DNA from: Neofusicoccum parvum | Taxonomy: Eukaryota > Ascomycota > Dothideomycetes > Botryosphaeriales > Botryosphaeriaceae | NCBI GenBank assembly: GCA_020912385.1 | Contig: CP087223.1 | Location: forward strand, 744,001-808,000 | Direction of reading: 5' to 3' | Length of the DNA: 64,000 nt | Shown: piece by piece, positions 48,203 through 57,016 of the stretch | How the letters are laid out: each line of letters opens with the position of its first letter | How positions within the stretch are numbered: the first letter of the stretch is position 1 | Notes under the pieces: model-generated | Told to the model about the DNA's origin: nothing | The model's database searches: none | Seen by the model: the letters and a program-made list of their open reading frames with translations, nothing else | Program-made: the position numbers and the translations under genes

Positions 48203-51200
48203 CTAATCCCTAGTTGTGTTAAGCCTTCCGGTAGCCAAAGCGAAAGCTGCCGTTGCTTTGATCGCACGCGGGTCCGCCCGCCACTTGTCCGGAGGTCCGT
48301 CCTTGTATTTCCCATTCGGTAGTTTTGTTCCTGACCAGCCTCCTAGCATATACGCAAGGTCACCAAACCTGTCTCTAAGGGTGTTCTGTAGCTCTACCCG
48401 AAGATCCAGCCAGCGCGGGCACTCGAGAAGGAAATGCTTGACTGTCTCTTTTTCTGCTCCACAGGCGCACGCTGCTGACTGCGCACACCTAATCTTGTAT
48501 AGTGGTTCGTTGAGATTTGCCTTAGAGGTTCGAAGCTGGGCGATTACAGAAGCCTCTTTGTAGCTAAGCTGATTGTAAAGCCGTTTCGTATGAAACTGAG
48601 CGAGTGCCTGGTCGAGCTTACGGGAGGCCTCACCTCCCTTGGCGACTTTAAGGGATTCCGTCCACTTCTTCATAATTACGGCTTTACATTTTGCTAGCGC
48701 TAGGGACCGTAGCACTACACTATGCGGGGGCTCTTGGGTACTTGCTGTCGCTTGTAGTGCCAGTTGATTTGCCTTTTCGTTTCCTGCGATACCCTGGTGC
48801 GCTGGCACCCACCTGAACTCAACCGGCGGTCCGTTATTCTGCCGAATCTGGCGTAGGAGGTGGAGGGTAGCTCTGATGATTTCTTGATTCATCCTTTGCC
48901 ACGGCCGGAGAAGGGATCGTAGTGCTGTCTTACTGTCACTGTAGATGACGTGTTTTATCTTTGCTATATCCGGACGCGAGGCGACGGCTTCCGCAGACCA
49001 CGTGCCATGCACTAGGGCTACAGCCTGTTGAATTGCCTGTAGTTCTGCGTGTAGGATATCGATTGAGTCCGACCTGCCTATTAGGAGAGAGTGTGCTATA
49101 GCAGTTACACCGGTGCTGTCCACGCAGGAGATACCGGTGCCGACTTTCTGGTTTCTTTGCGAGCCGTCGGTGAAGATGGCCACCTCTGACGTTGGAAGCT
49201 TGCTCGCTCGCAGGCTTGCTATCTCTAGGCTCTCCATCCTTACTACCGGCCGATCCTCCCAGGGCATCCTTACGAATGGCTGGATTGTTTCTAGTCGTTC
49301 TGTATCTGCTTCTCCAGCCAAGAGCATTATCCGCTGGAGTGGGGATACGAATCTTTTGTTCGCTGGGTTGATAGCTCTTTTTAACCTCCAGAATGGGTGA
49401 GACTGTGGGAGAGCGTGACAGTTAACCCAAAACCGGAGCATCTGTTGTTCAAGGCGGATCTTAGTAGGTAAGATTGCTGCTTCCGCCTCGAGTATTGGCA
49501 GGGCAACAGTCCTAAAGCCCCCCGTGATAGCTCTTCCTGCAATCCTTTGGACCGCTTCGAGTGATTTGAGCGTTAAGTGCGTGGCGGCTGGTGCCCACAC
49601 CGGCGAGGCGTAATCAACTGTTGGTGCTACCGTTGCTATAAAGAGCTGGCGTACGCTGCTTGGCCGTAGGCCCTGTAGCCTTCTCAGCGCTAAGGCGGTC
49701 TGAGTTCCTCGCTTCGCGATTCTGCCCGCGTGGGCTCTAAACCTCAGCTCTTGGTCAAAGATAATACCAAGAATTTTAGCCTCTGTCTTTGGATGTACTT
49801 CACTCCCCTTTATTATTACCGCTTTCTCCGATAGTCTTTGCGGGACTCTTGTAAAGTGGATGAGCGTTGTCTTTTCGGCTTCGAATGTTGCACCGCTTGT
49901 TGCCTCCCATTCCTCTGCTCGGGGTACTATGGTGTCTTGAAGCTTTGCTACATTCTCTTCCGCCGAGAGGCCGGTTACCCAGGCACTGTAGTCGTCGACA
50001 AACGCCATTGCTCCTTTGTTCTTATTTGTGACTGACTGGACCAGGTCTGCGTTGAAGAAGAGGAATAAGATTGGTGAGAGAGGCGATCCTTGTGGTAGTC
50101 CTGCCTGTGGGAGGTCTATTTCCTTTGAGGTCTTCCCGTTGACTACCACCGACGCACTTCTACCAGAGCAGAATGCGTTAATCCATTTAACAAGAGTCTC
50201 GGGGATTCTCCGCTGACGGAGCCTCTCGAGGAGTACCTCCTTCGCTACGCCATTGTAGGCACCCTTAACGTCAAAGGAGAGTAGCGATAGGACCTTCCCA
50301 TCGCGCCACGCGTCGTAGATGCGCTGTTGGAGGACCGTTAGTGCTTGTACCGTAGATCGCTGTTTCCGGGCCCCGAAATGGTTCTTTGGCAATAGAGAGT
50401 GCTCTTCAACCAGGGCAGATATCCTCTCCGCAACTACTGATTCAAGCGCTTTCCCTAGCGTTGACAGCAGCGAGATCGGCCTGTATGCTTGTGGGAGTTC
50501 GTAGTCCGGTTTTCCTGCCTTGCGTAGAGGAACAATCTTTGCGAGTCGCCAATGGCTAGGTAGGTAGCCTTGCAGCAGCGACTCGTTGAATAGTTGGTGG
50601 ATATACTTGTCGATTACTGGCCAGAGTTCACGCCAGACTACTGCTGGTATCCCGTCTGCTCCAGGTGCTTTGTACGGGCTAGCTCGGAGGATTGCCTCTT
50701 TGACTTCATCTATTAGGAGAGGGGCGTGGCTAAACTGGTTGTTAGGAGCCTGGTGCGTCTCGTTCTGTGTGCGTTCTTGTACTGGCGGAAGTTCTGGGAA
50801 GAAGTTCTTAATGAGAGCTTCTGAGATTGCTTCATCCGACTCAGCACAGCCATTTCGGTGATGTATACGCGCAATTTGAGCGAAGTTGTTCTTTTCTGAG
50901 CTAGAGAGATATCTTGCTGCTTTCCAGATATTAGTTGGCTCTGCTAGAAAGGTTTTCCAGCAGGCTCGCTTTTGTCGTCTTATGGTGTCATGAAATCTCT
51001 TTGCTGCTGCTTTTGCTTGTTCCTCTAGCCAGCTATCCCGCTGTCCCCACCTTCGGACGGCTCGCGCCTGGTTTCTAAAGTACGTGAATAACCTCCGCAG
51101 CTGGGTAAGGTCTGCTGTCCACCACTTCTTAACGTACGGTGACGGCCTGGCTTTTGGGACATGGTTCTGTAGTGACGTAGAGACGACTCCTGTTAGGTAG

Positions 51201-52069
51201 TTGGCGGCACCTTCGACATCTCTAGAGTCCGGAGGGGGCCTCTCGGCTAGTCTTCTTCCCACGTCAGCCCTAACCGCCTCCCAGTTCGTACTCCGAAAGG
51301 CGTATTGAATTTCCGGTTCCTGGCGAGGTGCGTCGATTTGAAAGTGTGCTTCAATCGCTTGATGATCGGGTCCATATACTGTGCTAGAGGGGCGGCAAAC
51401 GCTTACGTCCTCCGCCAGCCGCGGCGACGCGAGAATAAGGTCGATTGTAGAGCTATATCCGGCGGATTCGTAAGTGGTTGTGCCTCGGGGGAGCAAACTT
51501 TGGAGGTGAAGGTCCTCCATAAAGTTAATTATTGGCGCTGCTTCTCCACTGCGTGCAGAGCCTTGTACTAAATCACCGCCCCAGAGCTGATCGTGCCTAT
51601 TGAAATCCCCACAGATCAGGATCTCCAGCACTCCGTTAGTCTGAGCCCCAGACTGCGTAACTGCTGCCTGGAGCTTCTCGAGTATAGTTGTAAGCTCGTA
51701 GTCGGCTAGGCTCTCCTTTTTCGCGATATAGACCGATGCTACAAGAATGGTTCTATCTTGCAGTGTAATTACTGCAGCTGTGATGTCGGGCGAGGGTATC
51801 GAGATCTGACGGACTGAGATGCTTTTACGTATCCACATCATTGAGCGGAAGGGAAACCGGCCTTGCCGGGACTTCGTTGGTAATAATTGGGTCCAATAGG
51901 GGTGGGTGATAGGTGCTGCTATTGTTTTTCCTTCGGCGTTGCGGAAGCAGCTTGGTTCAGAGATAGAGATGATGCTAAAGTCGATAAGGTCCTCGTCATT
52001 TAGGAGACTATATTGTGCTGTTCCGCTCTTTCCTAGGTTCGCGTGGATCGTCTTGAGAGGTCTATTCAT
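48203..52069 (-). CDS. LINE-A ORF2: endonuclease, reverse transcriptase, RNase H
   Basis: The protein is 1288 aa and nuclear-acting, nicking target DNA and copying the element RNA in place (target-primed reverse transcription). An apurinic-like endonuclease domain spans residues about 1-240 (SEPS at 37-40, GDFNRH at 154-159, STIDLILAS, PDHQA at 234-238). The reverse transcriptase lies at about 440-760 (YRPISLLSTLGKALE, FDVKGAYNG, GLPQGSPLSPILF, catalytic FVDD at 690-693). RNase H is at about 963-1110 (FTDGS with D968, HAELQAIQQA, YSDSKTAL, HQGIAGNEKAN). A terminal CCHC-like segment is CACGAEKETVKHFLLECPRW. In RNase H the last acidic residue, usually Asp in GNEKAD, is Asn in all three copies. 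Start ATG overlaps the ORF1 stop by 8 nt (ATGAATAG). Confidence 0.96.
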   Translation of the reverse strand: MNRPLKTIHANLGKSGTAQYSLLNDEDLIDFSIISISEPSCFRNAEGKTIAAPITHPYWTQLLPTKSRQGRFPFRSMMWIRKSISVRQISIPSPDITAAVITLQDRTILVASVYIAKKESLADYELTTILEKLQAAVTQSGAQTNGVLEILICGDFNRHDQLWGGDLVQGSARSGEAAPIINFMEDLHLQSLLPRGTTTYESAGYSSTIDLILASPRLAEDVSVCRPSSTVYGPDHQAIEAHFQIDAPRQEPEIQYAFRSTNWEAVRADVGRRLAERPPPDSRDVEGAANYLTGVVSTSLQNHVPKARPSPYVKKWWTADLTQLRRLFTYFRNQARAVRRWGQRDSWLEEQAKAAAKRFHDTIRRQKRACWKTFLAEPTNIWKAARYLSSSEKNNFAQIARIHHRNGCAESDEAISEALIKNFFPELPPVQERTQNETHQAPNNQFSHAPLLIDEVKEAILRASPYKAPGADGIPAVVWRELWPVIDKYIHQLFNESLLQGYLPSHWRLAKIVPLRKAGKPDYELPQAYRPISLLSTLGKALESVVAERISALVEEHSLLPKNHFGARKQRSTVQALTVLQQRIYDAWRDGKVLSLLSFDVKGAYNGVAKEVLLERLRQRRIPETLVKWINAFCSGRSASVVVNGKTSKEIDLPQAGLPQGSPLSPILFLFFNADLVQSVTNKNKGAMAFVDDYSAWVTGLSAEENVAKLQDTIVPRAEEWEATSGATFEAEKTTLIHFTRVPQRLSEKAVIIKGSEVHPKTEAKILGIIFDQELRFRAHAGRIAKRGTQTALALRRLQGLRPSSVRQLFIATVAPTVDYASPVWAPAATHLTLKSLEAVQRIAGRAITGGFRTVALPILEAEAAILPTKIRLEQQMLRFWVNCHALPQSHPFWRLKRAINPANKRFVSPLQRIMLLAGEADTERLETIQPFVRMPWEDRPVVRMESLEIASLRASKLPTSEVAIFTDGSQRNQKVGTGISCVDSTGVTAIAHSLLIGRSDSIDILHAELQAIQQAVALVHGTWSAEAVASRPDIAKIKHVIYSDSKTALRSLLRPWQRMNQEIIRATLHLLRQIRQNNGPPVEFRWVPAHQGIAGNEKANQLALQATASTQEPPHSVVLRSLALAKCKAVIMKKWTESLKVAKGGEASRKLDQALAQFHTKRLYNQLSYKEASVIAQLRTSKANLNEPLYKIRCAQSAACACGAEKETVKHFLLECPRWLDLRVELQNTLRDRFGDLAYMLGGWSGTKLPNGKYKDGPPDKWRADPRAIKATAAFALATGRLNTTRD

Positions 52070-53354
52070 TGCGTTGGTGGAGCATGTTGTTCAGGAGCTT
52101 TCTGTACTCTGGGCAGCCCCTGTCGTCTGCCCTATGCGGACCTCCGCAGGCGGCACACTTCTCTATAGCTGACGAACAGCTCTCTTCTTTGTGGCCGCTG
52201 CCTGCGCACTTAACGCATCTCTCCTCTCCCCTACAGCGGAACTGCTGATGGTCGTAGCTCTGGCATTTAAAGCAGCGTCTTGGGCGGGGGCGGTATTCAA
52301 ACACGTTGGTGTACGCTGTCTCTCCGCCAACATCAATCATCCTTTTAGCAAGGAGCGAATCTGCCTTACTCCTCTTAGAAAGATAGATTACTGCGGAGCC
52401 GTACAAGCGGTTGCTCGGCTTGCTTAGCCAGCGGGTTTGCACGACTTCAACGTCATTCTCTGCGCTAATAATCTGGCTAGCGTCGGGGCGGACCCCAGTG
52501 CGATCCTCATTCAAGACAGTTATTTTATTGACATTGTCTATCTTTACTGGATACCACTGTCTGCCTCTGATTCTCGCTCCCCGGAAGGTCGTTTCCAACC
52601 ATCTAAGATTGGACCTGACGAGCTCTTCATCCCGTTCGGTCCTAAAGAAGAACCGTACCTTGGCAGAGTCGCGCGGGTTCCTTGTCAGTCCACAGCATCT
52701 AATGTCCTTTGTCGTTTCCTGGGCCTCCAGTGCTGCCTGGAGCTGGGCACGAATCTCTCCCGGCTTTGTAGTGTCGACGCTGGCTTCGGTAAGGTCGATT
52801 TCGATCGCTGGTGGCATCTGCTGTGCAACCGGGGCTGGTAGGTTTGTCACACGCGTTGTTGCGGCAGAGACGGACGGTGGGCTATTGCTTGGGGCTACCA
52901 GCGGGGCCGCTCCTCGGAGCACGCTGGCGTAGGTGGTGTTGATCTGTGACTGTGAGCTTAGGTTCCTGCGCATCGTCTCTACGAGCGCTGCCGTCTGCTT
53001 TTCCATCTTCCCTATACGTTCCTCCATCTTGGCCTGCGTTTCTTCGGACATTTCAAGCGCGTTAGACAGCCGTTTGATCTCCTCCTCATTCCCAGCGCCT
53101 TGTTCAATCAGGGCCTCATTCTGTTCGGTAAGCGCTCTATTCTGCTCGACGACGATGCGCAGTAAGTCGATGATATCGTCTAAAGTTGCTTCCTTTGACA
53201 GCTCAGGTGCAATTGACGCGTGAGACCGGCGTTGAGTAGTTGGTTTGCCGCGATGGAGGGCGCGATAGTCGGGGCGGTCGCGTTGGAGACGCGCTGCGCG
53301 TCGCGACGCGCCAACGGTCGCGAACCCGCCACCACCATCTTCGTCTGCCGACAT
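52062..53354 (-). CDS. LINE-A ORF1: gag-like RNA-binding protein
   Basis: The protein is 430 aa with ATG at 53354 (MSADEDGGGG). A basic, disordered N-terminus (RRAARLQRDRPDYRALHRGK) precedes a strongly heptad-like coiled coil (RIVVEQNRALTEQNEALIE onward to about residue 145) expected to multimerise. A central domain and three zinc-knuckle-type Cys/His clusters at the C-terminus follow (CFKCQSYDHQQFRC, CVKCAGSGHKEESC, CAACGGPHRADDRGC). This architecture is the usual LINE ORF1 that coats element RNA. Ends in QRNE-stop with the stop inside the ORF2 start region. Confidence 0.95.
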   Translation of the reverse strand: MSADEDGGGGFATVGASRRAARLQRDRPDYRALHRGKPTTQRRSHASIAPELSKEATLDDIIDLLRIVVEQNRALTEQNEALIEQGAGNEEEIKRLSNALEMSEETQAKMEERIGKMEKQTAALVETMRRNLSSQSQINTTYASVLRGAAPLVAPSNSPPSVSAATTRVTNLPAPVAQQMPPAIEIDLTEASVDTTKPGEIRAQLQAALEAQETTKDIRCCGLTRNPRDSAKVRFFFRTERDEELVRSNLRWLETTFRGARIRGRQWYPVKIDNVNKITVLNEDRTGVRPDASQIISAENDVEVVQTRWLSKPSNRLYGSAVIYLSKRSKADSLLAKRMIDVGGETAYTNVFEYRPRPRRCFKCQSYDHQQFRCRGEERCVKCAGSGHKEESCSSAIEKCAACGGPHRADDRGCPEYRKLLNNMLHQRNE

Positions 53355-53448
53355 TGTCAAGCAGAGGTCGAATTCGCGTTCAAAAGAGATAAGAAGTCCT
53401 GGTTCGTCGTCCTTTCAAGTGGATGCTTTCGCGGATACGGTTGCTGTA

Positions 53449-53586
53449 TGTCGCCCGGCTCGTGAGGGCGACATGTGGGTCTTGGGCGGATCATCACGTG
53501 CACTAATCACGTGGGGATGCTTTTTCTTGCGGGGTTCCTTCGTGAGCCCCTCACCTTTCTGCGTCTTCAAAGGCTGTGCCGTAACA
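53449..53586 (-). mobile_element. Divergent LTR relic, truncated by LINE-A copy 3
   Basis: It ends GGCTGTGCCGTAACA, identical to the terminal 15 bp of LTR copy c. Preceding blocks (CACGTG, a T-rich TTCTTGCGGGG, CCTCACCT) occur in the same order as in the family-1 LTR but with much divergence. The other LTR end is missing where LINE-A begins. An 8-bp-arm hairpin (TGTCGCCC/GGGCGACA, 53449-53473) sits exactly at the junction. Confidence 0.6.
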
Positions 53587-53702
53587 CACACCTGGTAGCC
53601 ACCTATCTTCCTCGATGCTTCAACGGATCATCTCCACATGTTCGACCACATCTGAGCTTAGACAACGAAATAGAAGTAGAAAACATCAAACATGCTTTAA
53701 GT

Positions 53703-54533
53703 CCTCAGGTCAACAATCAATGCTGGGCATCGGTGGCAGCACGTCCGATACCTAATTTCCCCCTAACGTACAATACCCAATCTGGAAACAGCCCTACAAC
53801 TCTACGGATTACTACCGCGCTACCCTCTACCCAGAACACCTTCTCGAGGTACATGCCAACTAAAACTGCAGTAGAGCATATCTCGCAGGCCCTTAAGAAG
53901 CACGATAGGACAAGAGACGCATCAGTTCTCGGTGTAGGAACGACGAAGCTAGGATACCTTATCCGCTTCAAGGACGAGGAAGCAAAGAAACTTGCGACGA
54001 GTAATACCGAATGGACCAAGACGCTTGGAAACGACACAGTGATCACCCAACCCCAATTTGGCGTTGTAGTCCACCGGACACCGACATCAGAAGTCAACAC
54101 CGAGAAGAAAAACGAGGCTATCCAAAAGATTCTCCAGGAGAACAGCCTCATAGACGTACAGATTAAGAACATAGCCTGGATGAAGAAAAGAGACTCGCCG
54201 CTAGGACAGCATGCCTCTCTAGGCATCTGGTTCAGCACGCAAGAAGCAGCCCAAAACGCTATCCAGAACGGACTTGTATTCGGCCAGAGCTACACCAACC
54301 GTGTCGAGCCCTATCGGATGGAGAGGAAGAGGTGCCACCGGTGCCTTCAGTTTGGACATCTAGCATGGAACTGCAAAAAGAAGGAAAGGTGTGGGCACTG
54401 CTTAGCGGAGCATAACAAGAAGGACTGTAGCTCAGATACCCCTCCGAAGTGCGCAGACTGCAATCAAGACCACCCGACAGGAGCAGCCCAATGTAAAGGA
54501 GCGATGCCTTATCCTCTTCTAAGGAGAGGATAA
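53703..54533 (+). CDS. LINE-C ORF1 fragment with zinc knuckles
   Basis: About 276 codons belong to the element (PQVNNQCWASV...); the frame is open upstream to 53475 only because flanking DNA happens to lack stops. An RNA-binding-like central region is followed by three CCHC-type clusters (CHRCLQFGHLAWNC, CGHCLAEHNKKDC, CADCNQDHPTGAAQC), the mark of gag-like LINE ORF1. After the last knuckle the frame ends quickly (MPYPLLRRG), so the ORF1 end and all of ORF2 seem removed by an internal deletion. The start codon is lost by 5' truncation. Confidence 0.75.
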   Translation, partial: PQVNNQCWASVAARPIPNFPLTYNTQSGNSPTTLRITTALPSTQNTFSRYMPTKTAVEHISQALKKHDRTRDASVLGVGTTKLGYLIRFKDEEAKKLATSNTEWTKTLGNDTVITQPQFGVVVHRTPTSEVNTEKKNEAIQKILQENSLIDVQIKNIAWMKKRDSPLGQHASLGIWFSTQEAAQNAIQNGLVFGQSYTNRVEPYRMERKRCHRCLQFGHLAWNCKKKERCGHCLAEHNKKDCSSDTPPKCADCNQDHPTGAAQCKGAMPYPLLRRG

Positions 54534-54677
54534 CTGTGTGCTGCCTCCTAATTTCCTTTGTTATCTCTTAGTGTACACTATCCAGTAGCACATTCCTTTG
54601 AATAGTCTGTAGCCTGCATATCGCTTAGGGCGATGGGTCGGGGTAAATGATATCAACTCAACTCAACTCAACTCAAC
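53703..54677 (+). mobile_element. ORF1-only, 5'-truncated LINE (LINE-C) with target-site duplication
   Basis: The element is bounded by a 14-bp direct repeat AACATGCTTTAAGT at 53689-53702 and 54675-54688. The last three bases, AAC, are shared with its tail. It ends in a pentanucleotide tail of TCAAC units (54654-54677) after a short 3' UTR. It encodes ORF1 sequence only and no reverse transcriptase. The frame is uninterrupted and not RIP-damaged, so insertion is recent. It was presumably mobilised in trans by a full-length relative elsewhere. Confidence 0.88.
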
Positions 54678-54736
54678 ATGCTTTAAGTGAAAGCATAGAA
54701 CTTGATTCAAGAAAGGGAGCATAGATGGTTTAGGCT

Positions 54737-55837
54737 TCAGCTACTACACATCATCTTTTGTCCTCCTACTAAAATGGGTAACAACCTCAGCCTGACATTC
54801 AGCCACAAGCCGATGAAAGTCGACCCCGTTTCCGGCAGCTGCAGCATCTCCGACCCTCCAAACCTGATTGTCGTATTTCTTCCGCAGCGTAACGTCCACA
54901 CATGAAAGCCGTTCGATGAAGTCCGTGCAGGGGCTACGTCAGGCAACTGGAAAGACAACACAAGATAGGACAATGGTGATTGAGCCCGGCTCCAGACTGA
55001 TACGTGAATAAGGGCGCAGAATATGGGAGGATGGAGACGCAAGTCACACATCGTCATGCACAAGATTAAGCTGCTCGACGACACGAAGACTTGTAATGAA
55101 TAGAACTCACTATTCTGCGGCCGTGAGCGCACAGACTCCGGCGTAGATGGAAGTTCGTTGTACGAAGGCAGATTAGCTTCCATTTCTTGACTGCTATCGG
55201 CTCTGAAGCGAGTAAGCAGGCGTCTCCACGCCGCCAGCGCCGCCGAAGAGCGTATCGAGAGGAAGTTTCGTCGGGGTTAAAAGGCAGCCTCCTTGAGCAT
55301 TGCTACACAGTTCGTTGATATGCTTGGCGAGAGTCTGGGTGTTGGGAACGAGCGAGAGCGGACGCAGGGATTCAAGAATCTTGCCAGCGGCGTCAGATTT
55401 TAGCGTCAGTGTCGTAACTCCGCTCAACCCGACCATTGTAACGTGTTGCTCAAGGAGGAATTGAGGGGCGATGACATCGTCTAGAGAGGAACACTCTTTC
55501 GAGTGGGCAATAAGAGCATTGAGGCCGAGCTATATTACCTCACTATCGTCCAAAGGTAGACGCTACAGATTGGATATTTGTTCAGGTTGGATGCAAATGT
55601 AAAGAAGAGCTTTCTTGCCGCCGGCGTTCTTTGGGGAAACAGGCACACTAATACGAAAAAAGCGGTCTGCTGCGAGTCGTCGAAACCGAAGTTTGAGAAG
55701 ACGAAGCAGGACGCGGTAGGGAACTCGCAGCCAAGGCGTCCAATATTCCCGGCGCTGGACCGCCATTGGATGAGGCTGGAAGTATTCCGGACCAAATTCC
55801 GTGGGTCGGCGGCGGATGGGATGGCGGCGGAAGCCAT
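54737..55837 (-). pseudogene. Broken member of the PPSYxEL/coiled-coil family (copy C')
   Basis: ATG 55837 opens MASAAIPSAADP, parallel to MASSSAPQADTN of the intact gene. Further matches are PTASCFVFSNF with HPDPSCRVTCD and QQTAFFVLVCLFP with QNTAFLRLRIPFMP. A phase change near 55560 leads into LPLDDSEVI-stop-LGLNALIAHSKE, where the TAG fits a CAG change. A long conserved block reaches GGVETPAYS. Another phase change then leads to the hallmark region NLPSYNELPSTPE (about 55180-55140) and a GTGAGT donor at about 55111. A possible acceptor TTTCCAG lies near 54950, but the following frame has no basic or coiled-coil region. Two frameshifts plus a stop make this a pseudogene. Confidence 0.65.
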
Positions 55838-57016
55838 GAGCTCGAGTCGGGAGCAGTCCTGCGTCTGATGCATCAGCTTCACATTGGTTTGGGAGACAAA
55901 GGAAGAAGATGGAATGCCGCCAGCACGTTTCTCAGCACTGAGAATCCCTCCCACCCAGGCTTTATGAATGTTGCGATTCTGAGCAGCCTTGGCTCCGCAC
56001 TCGGCAGCGGGTGGCCGCGCCATGCTCGAAGACCGGTTGAAGGTGTGAGGATTCGCATAACGGCTACCCACAAGGCCCCTACAGACCCCCAGCATGATGC
56101 CAGGTGCACGAAGCATAGCCTACCCGCGAGGTCTCGTCCCGTCTCGTGCCGGCCTTGGCTGGCGCGAACTCCAACGTGACCCCTGCCCCCTTTGTGCCTG
56201 TGCAAACATGCCACTACCTACCCCACCACCCTCCGGGCTATGAGATACGAGCAGAACTGACTCGATACCGAGAAACGAGACCCTGCACGTAGTTTGCAAA
56301 GTGTAGGAGCCCACCCGCCCAGGCTTTTCAAGAAGCAGCCTTGACTTCGAGTAGATGAGGCCATCGCGAAAGAGCCAGTACGCCGTGCGCCCTCCTTTGC
56401 AAGCAGACCAGGCCGTCGATGGGAAACCGTCGAGGCAGTTCGCGCGTGGCAAAGCAGGCCGTCAACGGGAACCCACAAGGCAACGCGCAGCAGCGGCGAT
56501 TGGGCGATGGCGAGGCCGTGTGCGGCGGGAGAGATGGTGGATAGGGCCGGCGATAAGTGGGCGCAACTACATAAAGGCGCGCAAGGATTGTTGCGGCTGA
56601 GGACTAAGTGATGGGGATGGGTTGATGGAGATGACGATGGAGTTGGAGGCGCCGAGAATCCGAGTGGCTGGCGTTGCTACCCATGACTGGGCATCCGATC
56701 AGCAACACTCTTGCTCCAGCGCCGCCACAATAACACCAGCTCTGCCTTCTCATGTCGTGCGCCTCGATCCTCGTAGTCAGAGTGTAGAACGCTGTCTTTG
56801 CTGGGTTTCACCTGAACTACCAGAGTCCAAAGCAGCTACAGCCTCAGCCCGGTGACATCCTTGCGCTCGCTCCGCTTGAGCATTTAACCGCCATGCGGAA
56901 GGATTGGTAGGGATAGCCACGGAATGGAGTGAAAGTTAGATCAGGATACAACACGTACATCGTCACTAGCAAGGAAAAGACGGAGGTGTGGGATGATAAT
57001 AGAGGATTGCATACTC
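55838..57016. other. Intergenic, no gene recognised
   Basis: Frames of 77-137 codons on both strands lack motifs and overlap one another. The minus frame continuing above 55837 is an extension of the pseudogene's own open frame. Confidence 0.4.

Larger units (their letters stand above)
47835..53448 (-). mobile_element. LINE-A copy 3, full-length and apparently intact Tad1-like LINE
   Basis: This is a 5.6-kb element: (TAG)6 tail at 47835-47852, 3' UTR, ORF2 (48203-52069), ORF1 (52062-53354), and a short 5' UTR ending at CGGTTGCTGTA (53438-53448). Both ORFs are uninterrupted and carry no obvious RIP changes. It may therefore be recently active and could mobilise truncated relatives. It lies head-to-tail directly upstream of copy 2 and inserted into an LTR relic at its 5' side. 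Confidence 0.95.

Noticed and set aside
53475..53702. N-terminal extension of the LINE-C ORF1 frame
   Set aside because: Lies outside the target-site duplication, so it is flanking LTR-relic DNA that merely lacks stop codons.
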